Shown one piece after another: positions 1 through 11,754 of a stretch of DNA of 64,000 nt (positions within the stretch are counted from its first letter, which is position 1; every line of letters starts with the position of its first letter). Both the position numbers and the translations under genes were made by a program. Source of the stretch: Euonymus europaeus (taxonomy: Eukaryota > Streptophyta > Magnoliopsida > Celastrales > Celastraceae); contig OY756972.1 in the NCBI GenBank assembly GCA_963580455.1, positions 14,461,001 to 14,525,000 of the forward strand, written 5' to 3'. The notes under the pieces were generated by a model. It searched no databases and had not been told where the DNA came from. It saw only the letters and a program-made list of their open reading frames with translations.

Positions 1-460
1 CGAGCAACTTTGATGGTCCAAAGTTGCTCAACTCTCTCTATGGAGGAGCTTTTAACGGTTTTGTCCATTTCTCATAGAAAGTTGGTGTTTTGGCATCAAA
101 ATAATCTATGAAGCTTATACTCATAAAATTTGACATATAAGAACAATAAAAAGTGTGCACCGAGCAACTTTGATGGTCCGAAGTTGCTCAACTCTCTCTA
201 TGGAGGAGCTTTTAACGGTTTGGTCCATTTGTCATAGAAAGTTGGTGTTTTGGAATCAAAATAATCTAGGAAGCTTATACTCGTAAAATTTGACATAGAA
301 GAATAATAAAAAGTCTATCCCGAGCAACTTTGATAGTCCGAAGTTGCTCAACTCTCTCTATGGAGGAGCTTTAAACGGGTTTCTCCATTTGTCATAGAAG
401 GTTGGTGTTTTGGCATCGAAATAATCAATGAAGCTTAAATTCGTAAAATTTGACATAGAA
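1..460. repeat. Leading monomers before the first large duplication
   Basis: About three monomers of mixed type: junctions GTGTGCAC and GTCTATCC, and a copy with TTTAAACGGGTTTCTCC. They are not part of the following 18-mer copy. No gene or other element is visible. Confidence 0.85.
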
Positions 461-1584
461 GAACAATAAAAAGACTATCCCGAGCAACTTTGATGGTCTG
501 AAGTTGATCAACTCTGTCTATGGGGGAGCTTTTAACGGTTTTGTCCATTTGTCAAAGAAAGTTGGTGTTTTGGCATCGAAATAATCAATGAAGCTTAAAC
601 TCGTAAAATTTGACATATAAGAACAATAAAAAGTGTACACCGAGAAACGTTGATGGTCCGAAGTTGCTCAACTCTCTCTATGGATGAGCTTTTAACGGTT
701 TTGTCCATTTGTCATAGAAAGTTGGTGTTTTGGCATCAAAATAATCTTGGAAGCTTGTATTAATAAAATTTTACATAGAAGAACAATAAAAAGTGTACAT
801 AGAGCAACTTTGATGGTCCGAAGTTGCTCAACTCTTTCTATGGAGGAGCTTGTAACGGTTTTGTCCATTTGTCATAGAAAGTTGGTGTTTTGGCATCGAA
901 ATAATCTATGAAGCTTATACTCATAAAATTTGACATATAAGAACAATAAAAAGTGTACACCGAGCAACTTTGATGGTCCGAAGTTGCTCAACTCTCTCTA
1001 TGTGGGAGCTTTTAACGATTTTATCCATTCGTCATAGAAAGTTGGTGTTTTGTCATCAAAATAATCTTGGAAGCTTGCATTAATAAAATTTTACATAGAA
1101 GAACAATAAAAAGTGTACATAGAGCAACTTTGATGGTCCGAAGTTGCTCAACTCTTTCTATGGAGGAGCTTTTAACGGTTTTGTCCATTTGTCATAGAAA
1201 GTTGGTGTTTTGGCATCGAAATAATCCATGAAGCTTATACTCGAGAAATTTGACATATAAGCACAATAAAAATTGTACACCGACCAACTTTGATGGTCCG
1301 AAGTACCTCAACTCTCTCTATGGAAGTGCTTTTAACGGTTTCGTCCATTTGTCATAGAAAGTTGGTGTTTTGGCATCGAAATAATCCATGAAGCTTATAC
1401 TCGAAAAATTTGACATATAAGAACAATAAAAATTGTACACCGAGCAACTTTGATAGTCCGAAGTTGGTCAACTGTCTCTATGGAGGAGCTTTTAACGGTT
1501 TTATCCATTCGTCATAGAAAGTTGGTGTTTTGGCATCGAAATAATCTATGAAGCTTATACTCGTAAAATTTGACATATAAGAAC

Positions 1585-1596
1585 AAATTTTTTTTT
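1585..1596. other. A3T9 tract, related T-tract monomer type (example)
   Basis: Three A followed by nine T replace the normal A-rich tail. Matching copies are at 4464 (18-mer partner), 23490 and 26056 (16-mer partners), and near 15977. It probably shares an origin with the A8T4 type, because the flanks (TACACTGAGCAA or TACATTGAGCAA) agree. Homopolymer length here is vulnerable to sequencing error. Confidence 0.75.
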
Positions 1597-2392
1597 ACAC
1601 TGAGCAACTTTGATGGTCTGAAGTTGCTCAACTCTTTCTATGGAAGAGCTTTTAAGGGTTTTGTCCATTTGTCATAGAAAGTTCGTGTTTTGGGATCGAA
1701 ATAAACTAGGAAGCTTATACTCATAAATTTTGACTTATAAGAACAATAAAAAGTGTGCACCCAGCAATTTTGATGGTCCGAAGTTGCTCAACTCTCTCTA
1801 TGGAGGAGCTTTTAACGGTTTTGTCCATTTATCATAGAAAGTTGGTGTTTTGGCATCGAAATAATCTATGAAGCTTATACTCATAAAATTCGACATATAA
1901 GAACAATAAAACGTGTACACCGAGCAACTTTAATGGTCAGAAGTTGCTCAACTCTCTCTATGTAGGAGTTTTTAACGGTTTTGTCCATTTGTCATAGAAA
2001 GTTGGTGTTTTGTCATCGAAATAATCTAGGAAGCTTGTATTAATAAAATTTTACATAGAAGAACAATAAAAAGTGTACATAGAGCAACTTTGATGGTTCA
2101 AAGTTTCTCAACTCTTTCTATGGAGGAGCTTTTAACGGTTTTGTCCATTTGTCATAGAAAGTTGGTGTTTTGGCATCGAAATAATCTATGAAGCTTATAC
2201 TCATAAAATTCAACATATAAGAACAATAAAAGGTGTACACCGAGCAACTTTGATTGTCCGAAGTTGCTCAACTCTCTCTATGGAGGAGCTTTTAACAGTT
2301 TTGTCCATTTATCATAGAAAGTTGGTGTTTTGGCATCGAAATAATCTATGAAGCTTATACTCATAAAATTCGACATATAAGAACAATAAAAA

Positions 2393-2400
2393 GTGTACAC
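2393..2400. other. GTGTACAC palindrome at monomer junction (example)
   Basis: In one large class of monomers the last eight bases are GTGTACAC, a perfect spacer-free palindrome, lying directly against the dyad of the next monomer. Other junction classes replace it with TTGTACAC, GTCTATCC, GTGAACAT or TTGCGCAC, so it is a class marker and not universal. The core GTAC is an RsaI site. Confidence 0.75.
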
Positions 2401-3183
2401 CGAGCAACTTTGATGGTCCGAAGTTGCTCAACTCTCTCTATGGAGGAGCTTTTAGCGGTTTAATCCATTTGTCATACAAAGTTGGTGTTTTGGCATCAAA
2501 ATAATCTTGGAAGCTTGTATTAATAAAATTTTACATAGAAGAATAATAAAAAGTGAACATAGAGCAACTTTGATGGTTCGAAGTTGCTCAACTCTTTCTA
2601 TGGAGGAGCTTTTAACGGTTTTGTCCATTTGTCATACAAAGTTGGTGTTTTGGCATCGAAATAATCTATGAAGCTTATACTCATAAAATTCGACATATAA
2701 GAACAATAAAAAGTGTACAGCGAGCAACTTTGATGGTCCGAAGTTGCTCAACTCTCTCTATGTAGGAGCTTTTAACGCTTTTGTACATTTGTCGTAGAAA
2801 GTTGGTGTTTTGGCATCCAAATAATCTAGGAAACTTATACTCGTAAAATTTGACATATAAGAACAATAAAAATTGTACACCGAGCAACTTTGATGTTCCG
2901 AAGTTGTTCAAGTCTCTCTATGGAGGAGCTTTTAATGGTTTGGTCCATTTGTCATAGAAAGTTGTTGTTTTGGAATCAAAATAATCTAGGAAGCTTATAC
3001 TCATAAAATTTGATATAGAAGAACAATAAAAAGTCTATCCGAGCAACTTTGATAGTCCGAAGTTGCTCAACTCTCTCTATGGAGGAGCTTTTAACGGGTT
3101 TCTCCATTTGTCATAGAAAGTAGGTGTTTTGGCATCGAAATAATCTATGAAGCTTATACTCGTAAAATTTGACATATAAGAAC

Positions 3184-3195
3184 AAAAAAAATTTT
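3184..3195. other. A8T4 tract in A-tract monomer type (example)
   Basis: Here the usual GAACAATAAAAA tail is replaced by a run of eight A followed by four T. The same type recurs near 6063, 6860, 8459, 9419, 14378 and 17415, always followed by TTTACACTGAGCAA and, in the next monomer, by AGAGCTTTTAAGGG. Such A-tract/T-tract runs are stiff or bent and usually disfavour nucleosomes. This is a variant type carried along by multi-monomer duplications. Confidence 0.8.
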
Positions 3196-3339
3196 ACACT
3201 GAGCAACTTTGATGGTCTGAAGTTGCTCAACTCTTTCTAAGGAAGAGCTTTTAAGGGTTTTGTCCATTTGTCATAGAAAGTTCGTGTTTTGGGATCGAGA
3301 TAAATTAGGAAGCTTACACTCATAAATTTTGACTTATAA

Positions 3340-6228
3340 GAACAATAAAAAGACTATCCCGAGCAACTTTGATGGTCTGAAGTTGATCAACTCTGTCTAT
3401 GGGGGAGCTTTTAACGGTTTTGTCCATTTGTCAAAGAAAGTTGGTGTTTTGGCATCGAAATAATCAATGAAGCTTAAACTCGTAAAATTTGACATATAAG
3501 AACAATAAAAAGTGTACACCGAGAAACGTTGATGGTCCGAAGTTGCTCAACTCTCTCTATGGATGAGCTTTTAACGGTTTTGTCCATTTGTCATAGAAAG
3601 TTGGTGTTTTGGCATCAAAATAATCTTGGAAGCTTGTATTAATAAAATTTTACATAGAAGAACAATAAAAAGTGTACATAGAGCAACTTTGATGGTCCGA
3701 AGTTGCTCAACTCTTTCTATGGAGGAGCTTGTAACGGTTTTGTCCATTTGTCATAGAAAGTTGGTGTTTTGGCATCGAAATAATCTATGAAGCTTATACT
3801 CATAAAATTCGACATATAAGAACAATAAAAAGTGTACACCGAGCAACTTTGATGGTCCGAAGTTGCTCAACTCTTTCTATGTGGGAGCTTTTAACGATTT
3901 TATCCATTCGTCATAGAAAGTTGGTGTTTTGTCATCAAAATAATCTTGGAAGCTTGCATTAATAAAATTTTACATAGAAGAACAATAAAAAGTGTACATA
4001 GAGCAACTTTGATGGTCCGAAGTTGCTCAACTCTTTCTGTGGAGGAGCTTTTAACGGTTTTGTCCATTTGTCATAGAAAGTTGGTGTTTTGGCATCGAAA
4101 TAATCCATGAAGCTTATACTCGAGAAATTTGACATATAAGCACAATAAAAATTGTACACCGACCAACTTTGATGGTCCGAAGTACCTCAACTCTCTCTAT
4201 GGAAGTGCTTTTAACGGTTTCGTCCATTTGTCATAGAAAGTTGGTGTTTTGGCATCGAAATAATCCATGAAGCTTATACTCGAAAAATTTGACATATAAG
4301 AACAATAAAAATTGTACACCGAGCAACTTTGATAGTCCGAAGTTGGTCAACTGTCTCTATGGAGGAGCTTTTAACGGTTTTATCCATTCGTCATAGAAAG
4401 TTGGTGTTTTGGCATCGAAATAATCTATGAAGCTTATACTCGTAAAATTTGACATATAAGAACAAATTTTTTTTTACACTGAGCAACTTTGATGGTCTGA
4501 AGTTGCTCAACTCTTTCTATGGAAGAGCTTTTAAGGGTTTTGTCCATTTGTCATAGAAAGTTCGTGTTTTGGGATCGAAATAAACTAGGAAGCTTATACT
4601 CATAAATTTTGACTTATAAGAACAATAAAAAGTGTGCACCCAGCAATTTTGATGGTCCGAAGTTGCTCAACTCTCTCTATGGAGGAGCTTTTAACGGTTT
4701 TGTCCATTTATCATAGAAAGTTGGTGTTTTGGCATCGAAATAATCTATGAAGCTTATACTCATAAAATTCGACATATAAGAACAATAAAACGTGTACACC
4801 GAGCAACTTTGATGGTCAGAAGTTGCTCAACTCTCTCTATGTAGGAGTTTTTAACGGTTTTGTCCATTTGTCATAGAAAGTTGGTGTTTTGTCATCGAAA
4901 TAATCTAGGAAGCTTGTATTAATAAAATTTTACATAGAAGAACAATAAAAAGTGTACATAGAGCAACTTTGATGGTTCAAAGTTTCTCAACTCTTTCTAT
5001 GGAGGAGCTTTTAACGGTTTTGTCCATTTGTCATAGAAAGTTGGTGTTTTGGCATCGAAATAATCTATGAAGCTTATACTCATAAAATTCAACATATAAG
5101 AACAATAAAAGGTGTACACCGAGCAACTTTGATTGTCCGAAGTTGCTCAACTCTCTCTATGGAGGAGCTTTTAACAGTTTTGTCCATTTATCATAGAAAG
5201 TTGGTGTTTTGGCATCGAAATAATCTATGAAGCTTATACTCATAAAATTCGACATATAAGAACAATAAAAAGTGTACACCGAGCAACTTTGATGGTCCGA
5301 AGTTGCTCAACTCTCTCTATGGAGGAGCTTTTAGCGGTTTAATCCATTTGTCATACAAAGTTGGTGTTTTGGCATCAAAATAATCTTGGAAGCTTGTATT
5401 AATAAAATTTTACATAGAAGAATAATAAAAAGTGAACATAGAGCAACTTTGATGGTTCGAAGTTGCTCAACTCTTTCTATGGAGGAGCTTTTAACGGTTT
5501 TGTCCATTTGTCATACAAAGTTGGTGTTTTGGCATCGAAATAATCTATGAAGCTTATACTCATAAAATTCGACATATAAGAACAATAAAAAGTGTACAGC
5601 GAGCAACTTTGATGGTCCGAAGTTGCTCAACTCTCTCTATGTAGGAGCTTTTAACGCTTTTGTACATTTGTCGTAGAAAGTTGGTGTTTTGGCATCCAAA
5701 TAATCTAGGAAACTTATACTCGTAAAATTTGACATATAAGAACAATAAAAATTGTACACCGAGCAACTTTGATGTTCCGAAGTTGTTCAAGTCTCTCTAT
5801 GGAGGAGCTTTTAATGGTTTGGTCCATTTGTCATAGAAAGTTGTTGTTTTGGAATCAAAATAATCTAGGAAGCTTATACTCATAAAATTTGATATAGAAG
5901 AACAATAAAAAGTCTATCCGAGCAACTTTGATAGTCCGAAGTTGCTCAACTCTCTCTATGGTGAGCTTTTAACGGGTTTCTCCATTTGTCATAGAAAGTA
6001 GGTGTTTTGGCATCGAAATAATCTATGAAGCTTATACTCGTAAAATTTGACATATAAGAACAAAAAAAATTTTACACTGAGCAACTTTGATGGTCTGAAG
6101 TTGCTCAACTCTTTCTAAGGAAGAGCTTTTAAGGGTTTTGTCCATTTGTCATAGAAAGTTCGTGTTTTGGGATCGAGATAAACTAGGAAGCTTACACTCA
6201 TAAATTTTGACTTATAAGAACAATAAAA
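3340..6228. repeat. Higher-order unit, 18 monomers, copy 2
   Basis: Direct tandem copy of the preceding unit at an offset of 2,879. It carries its own 3-bp loss near 5960 (ATGGAGGAGC reads ATGGTGAGC). After about 6228 the sequence departs from copy 1, passing into a GTGTACACCCAGCAA junction instead of AAGACTATCC. Confidence 0.9.
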
Positions 6229-9200
6229 AGTGTACACCCAGCAATTTTGATGGTCCGAAGTTGCTCAACTCTCTCTATGGAGGAGCTTTTAACGGTTTTG
6301 TCCATTTATCTTAGAAAGTTGGTGTTTTGGCATCGAAATAATCTATGAAGCTGATACTCATAAAATTCGACATATAAGAACAATAAAAGTGTACACCGAG
6401 CAACTTTGATGGTCCGAAGTTGCTCAACTCTCTCTATGTAGGAGCTTTTAACGCTTTTGTCCATTTGTCATAGAAAGTTGGTGTTTTGGAATCCAAATAA
6501 TCTAGGAAACTTATACTCGTAAAATTTGACATATAAGAAGAATAAAAATTGTACACCGAACAACTTTGATGTTCCGAAGTTGTTCAAGTCTCTCTATGGA
6601 GGAGCTTTTAATGGTTTGGTCCATTTGTCATAGAAAGTTGTTGTTTTGGATTCAAAATAATCTAGGAAGCTTATACTCATAAAATTTGATATAGAAGAAC
6701 AATAAAAAGTCTATCCGAGCAACTTTGATAGTCGGAAGTTGCTCAACTCTCTCTATGGAGGAGCTTTTAATGGGTTTCTCCATTTGTCATAGAAAGTAGG
6801 TGTTTTGGCATCAAAATAATCTATGAAGCTTATACTCGTAAAATTTGACATATAAGAACAAAAAAAATTTTACACTGAGCAACTTTGATGGTCTGAAGTT
6901 GCTCAACTCTTTCTAAGGAAGAGCTTTTAAGGGTTTTGTCCATTTGTCATAGAAAGTTCGTGTTTTGGGATCGAGATAAACTAGGAAGCTTATACTCATA
7001 AATTTTGACTTATAAGAACAATAAAAAGTGTACACCCAGCAATTTTGATGGTCCGAAGTTGCTCAACTCTCTCTATGGAGGAGCTTTTAACGGTTTTGTC
7101 CATTTATCATAGAAAGTTGGTGTTTTGGCATCGAAATAATCTATGAAGCTGATACTCATAAAATTCGACATAGAAAAAAAATAAAACGTGTACACCGAGC
7201 AACTTTGATGGTCTGAAGTTGCTCAACTCTCTCTATGTAGGAGTTTTTAACGGTTTTGTCCATTTGTCATAGAAAGTTGGTGTTTTGTCTTCGAAATAAT
7301 CTAGGAAGCGTGTATTAATAAAATTTTACATAGAAGAATAATAAAAAGTGAACATAGAGCAACTTTGATAGTTCGAAGTTGCTCAACTCTTTCTATGGAG
7401 GAGCTTTTAACGGTTTTGTCCATTTGTCATACAAAGTTGGTGTTTTGGCATCGAAATAATCTATGAAGCTTATACTCATAAAATTCAACATATAAGAACA
7501 ATAAAAAGTGTACATAGAGCAACTTTGATGGTTCAAAGTTTCTCAACTCTTTCTATGGAGGAGCTTTTAACGGTTTTGTCCATTTGTCATAGAAAGTTAG
7601 TGTTTTGGCATCGAAATAATCTATGAAGCTTATACTCATAAAATTCGACATATAAGAACAATAAAAAGTGTACACCGAGCAACTTTGATGGTCCGAAGCT
7701 GCTCAACTCTCTCTACGGAGGAGCTTTTAGCGGTTTAATCCATTTGTCATACAAAGTTGGTGTTTTGGCATCGAAATAATCTTGGAAGCTTGTATTAATA
7801 AAATTTTACATAGAAGAATAATAAAAAGTGAACATAGAGCAACTTTGATAGTTCGAAGTTGCTCAACTCTTTCTATGGAGGAGCTTTTAACGGTTTTGTC
7901 CATTTGTCATACAAAGTTGGTGTTTTGGCATCGAAATAATCTATGAAGCTTATACTCATAAAATTCGACATATAAGAACAATAAAAAGTGTACACCGAGC
8001 AACTTTGATGGTCCGAAGTTGCTCAACTCTCTCTATGTAGGAGCTTTTAACGCTTTTGTCCATTTGTCATAGAAAGTTGGTGTTTTGGCATCCAAATAAT
8101 CTAGGAAACTTATACTCGTAAAATTTGACATATAAGAACAATAAAAATTGTACACCGAGCAACTTTGATGTTCCGAAGTTGTTCAAGTCTCTCTATGGAG
8201 GAGCTTTTAATGGTTTGGTCCATTTGTCATAGAAAGTTGTTGTTTTGGAATCAAAATAATCTAGGAAGCTTATACTCATAAAATTTGATATAGAAGAACA
8301 ATAAAAAGTCTATCCGAGCAACTTTGATAGTCGGAAGTTGCTCAACTCTCTCTATGGAGGAGCTTTTAACGGGATTCTCCATTTGTCATAGAAAGTAGGT
8401 GTTTTGGCATCGAAATAATCTATGAAGCTTATACTCGTAAAATTTGACATATAAGAACAAAAAAAATTTTACACTGAGCAACTTTGATGGTCTGAAGTTG
8501 CTCAACTCTTTCTAAGGAAGAGCTTTTAAGGGTTTTGTCCATTTGTCATAGAAAGTTCGTGTTTTGGGATCGAGATAAACTAGGAAGCTTATACTCATAA
8601 ATTTTGACTTATAAGAACAATAAAAATTGTACACCAAGCAATTTTGATGGTCCGAAGTTGCTCAACTCTCTCTATGGAGGAGCTTTTAACGGTTTTGTCC
8701 ATTTATCATAGAAAGTTGGTGTTTTGGCATCGAAATAATCTATGAAGCTGATACTCATAAAATTCGACATATAAGAACAATAAAACGTGTACACCGAGCA
8801 ACTTTGATGGTCAGAAGTTGCTCAACTCTCTCTATGTAGGAGTTTTTAACGGTTTTGTCCATTTGTCATAGAAAGTTGGTGTTTTGTCATCGAAATAATC
8901 TAGGAAGCGTGTATTAATAAAATTTTACATAGAAGAACAATAAAAAGTGTACATAGAGCAACTTTGATGGTTCAAAGTTTCTCAACTCTTTCTATGGAGG
9001 AGCTTTTAACGGTTTTGTCCATTTGTCATAGAAAGTTGGTGTTTTGGCATCGAAATAATCTATGAAGCTTATACTCATAAAATTCAACATATAAGAACAA
9101 TAAAAAGTGTACACCAAGCAACTTTGATGGTCCGAAGTTGCTCAACTCTCTCTATGGAGGAGCTTTTAACAGTTTTGTCCATTTATCATAGAAAGTTGGT

Positions 9201-9754
9201 GTTTTGGCATGGAAATAATCTATGAAGCTTATACTCATAAAATTCGACATATAAGAACAATAAAAAGTGTACACCGAGCAACTTTGATGGTCCGAAGTTG
9301 CTTAACTCTCTCTATGGAGGAGCTTTTAACGGGTTTCTCCATTTGTCATAAAAAGTAGGTGTTTTGGCATTGAAATAATCTATGAAGCTTATACTCGTAA
9401 AATTTGACATATAAGAACAAAAAAAAATTTACACTGAGCAATTTTGATGGTCTGAAGTTGCTCAACTCTTTCTATGGAAGAGCTTTTAAGGGTTTTGTCC
9501 ATTTGTCATAGAAAGTTCGTGTTTTGGGATCGAGATAAACTAGGAAGCTTATACTCATAAATTTTGTCTTATAATAACAATAAAAAGTGTACACCCAGCA
9601 ATTTTGATGGTCCGAAGTTGCTCAACTCTCTCTATGGAGGAGCTTTTAACGGTTTTGTCCATTTATCATAGAAAGTTGGTGTTTTGGCATCGAAATAATC
9701 TATGAAGCTGATACTCATAAAATTCGACATATAAGAACAATAAAACGTGTACAC
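6229..9754. repeat. Mosaic satellite block with 10-mer offset copies
   Basis: About 22 monomers drawn from the same variant types as the 18-mer, in a different order. About 960 bp at 6390-7350 match 7989-8949 at an offset of 1,599 (10 monomers minus 1), including the GTCTATCCGAG junctions at 6717 and 8316 and the A8T4 type. A private A-run (TAGAAAAAAAATAAAACG) lies near 7175. No gene or foreign DNA is seen. Confidence 0.85.
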
Positions 9755-10554
9755 CGAGCAACTTTGATGGTCAGAAGTTGCTCAACTCTCTCTATGTAGG
9801 AGTTTTTAACGGTTTTGTCCATTTGTCATAGAAAGTTGGTGTTTTGGCATCAAAATAATCTTGGAAGCTTGTATTAATAAAATTTTACATAGAAGAATAA
9901 TAAAAAGTGAACATAGAGCAACTTTGATGGTTCGAAGTTGCTCAACTCTTTCTATGGAGGAGCTTTTAACGGTTTAATCCATTTGTCATAGAAAGTTGGT
10001 GTTTTGGCATCAAAATAATCTTGGAAGCTTGTATTAATAAAATTTTACATAGAAGAATAATAAAAAGTGAACATAGAGCAACTTTGATGGTCCGAAGTTG
10101 CTCAACTCTTTCTATGGAGGAGCTTTTAACGGTTTTGTCCATTTGTCATAGAAAGTTGGTGTTTTGGCATCGAAATAATCTATGAAGCTGATACTCATAA
10201 AATTCGACATATAAGAACAATAAAACGTGTACACCGAGCAACTTTGATGGTCAGAAGTTGCTCAACTCTCTCTATGTAGGAGTTTTTAACGGTTTTGTCC
10301 ATTTGTCGTAGAAAGTTGGTGTTTTGGCATCAAAATAATCTTGGAAGCTTGTATTAATAAAATTTTACATAGAAGAATAATAAAAAGTGTACATAGAGCA
10401 ACTTTGATGGTTCAAAGTTTCTCAACTCTTTCTATGGAGGAGCTTTTAACGGTTTTGTCCATTTGTCATAGAAAGTTGGTGTTTTGGCATCGAAATAATC
10501 TATGAAGCTTATACTCATAAAATTCCACATATAAGAACAATAAAAAGTGTACAC
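9755..10554. repeat. Five-monomer unit, copy 1 (800 bp)
   Basis: Five monomers including the AAACGTGTAC junction, TCAGAAGTTG, TATGTAGGAGTTTTTAACGG and the TTAATAAAATTTTACATAG type. The order repeats exactly 800 bases downstream. Confidence 0.85.
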
Positions 10555-11354
10555 CGAGCAACTTTGATGGTCAGAAGTTGCTCAACTCTCTCTATGTAGG
10601 AGTTTTTAACGGTTTTGTCCATTTGTCATAGAAAGTTGGTGTTTTGGCATCCAAATAATCTTGGAAGCTTGTATTAATAAAATTTTACATAGAAGAATAA
10701 TAAAAAGTGAACATAGAGCAACTTTTATGGTTCGAAGTTGCTCAACTCTTTCTATGGAGGAGCTTTTAACGGTTTAATCCATTTGTCAAAGAAAGTTGGT
10801 GTTTTGGCATCAAAATAATCTTGGAAGCTTGTATTAATAAAATTTTACATAGAAGAATAATAAAAAGTGAACATAGAGCAACTTTGATGGTCCGAAGTTG
10901 CTCAACTCTTTCTATGGAGGAGCTTTTAACGGTTTTGTCCATTTGTCATAGAAAGTTGGTGTTTTGGCATCGAAATAATCTATGAAGCTGATACTCATAA
11001 AATTCGACATATAAGAACAATAAAACGTGTACACCGAGCAACTTTGATGGTCAGAAGTTGCTCAACTCTCTCTATGTAGGAGTTTTTAACGGTTTTGTCC
11101 ATTTGTCGAAGAATTTTGGTGTTTTGGCATCAAAATAATCTTGGAACCTTGTATTAATAAAATTTTACATAGAAGAATAATAAAAAGTGTACATAGAGCA
11201 ACTTTGATGGTTCAAAGTTTCTCAACTCTTTCTATGGAGGAGCTTTTAACGGTTTTGTCCATTTGTCATAGAAAGTTGGTGTTTTGGCATCGAAATAATC
11301 TATGAAGCTTATACTCATAAAATTCAACATATAAGAACAATAAAAAGTGTACAC
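10555..11354. repeat. Five-monomer unit, copy 2
   Basis: Tandem copy at an offset of exactly 800. Small private changes include ACTTTTATGG near 10720, GTCAAAG near 10787, and GTCGAAGAATTTTGG near 11105. Agreement with copy 1 ends near 11360. Confidence 0.85.
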
Positions 11355-11754
11355 CGAGCAACTTTGATGGTCCGAAGTTGCTCAACTCTCTCTATGGAGG
11401 AGCTTTTAACAGTTTTGTCCATTTATCATAGAAAGTTTGTGTTTTGGCTTCGAAATAATCTATGAAGCTTATACTCATAAAATTCGACATATAAGAACAA
11501 TAAAAAGTGTACACCGAGCAACTTTGATGGTCCGAAGTTGCTCAACTCTCTCTATGGAGGAGCTTTTAACGGTTTAATCCATTTGTCATAGAAAGTTGGT
11601 GTTTTGGCATCAAAATAATCTTGGAAGCTTGTATTAATAAAATTTTACATAGAAGAATAATAAAAAGTGAACATAGAGCAACTTTGATGGTTCGAAGTTG
11701 CTCAACTCTTTCTATGGAGGAGCTTTTAACGGTTTTGTCCATTTGTCATAGAAA
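11355..11754. repeat. Linking satellite monomers
   Basis: Two to three monomers of already seen types (AACAGTTTTGTCC, GGTTTAATCC and the TTAATAAAATTTTAC type) joining the 5-mer and 14-mer pairs. Nothing else is visible. Confidence 0.8.

Larger units (their letters stand above)
461..3339. repeat. Higher-order unit, 18 monomers, copy 1 (2,879 bp)
   Basis: The series of variant monomers beginning at the junction AAGACTATCC (about 471) and containing GTTGATCAACTCTGTC (about 505), the A3T9 tract, CGACCAACTT (about 1281) and the A8T4 tract is repeated in the same order 2,879 bases downstream (18 x 160 minus 1). The 1-bp shortfall lies near 3040, where TATCCCGAG has become TATCCGAG. The copies look almost identical. 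Differences I saw include T/C near 931, TCTC/TTTC near 995 and TAATGG/TGATGG near 1932. The end is set by the return of AAGACTATCC near 3350. Confidence 0.9.

Noticed and set aside
3085..3110. CENP-B-box-like motif around TTTTAACGGGTTTC
   Set aside because: The CGGG core is present in one variant type, but the required TTCG and A at their fixed spacing are missing.
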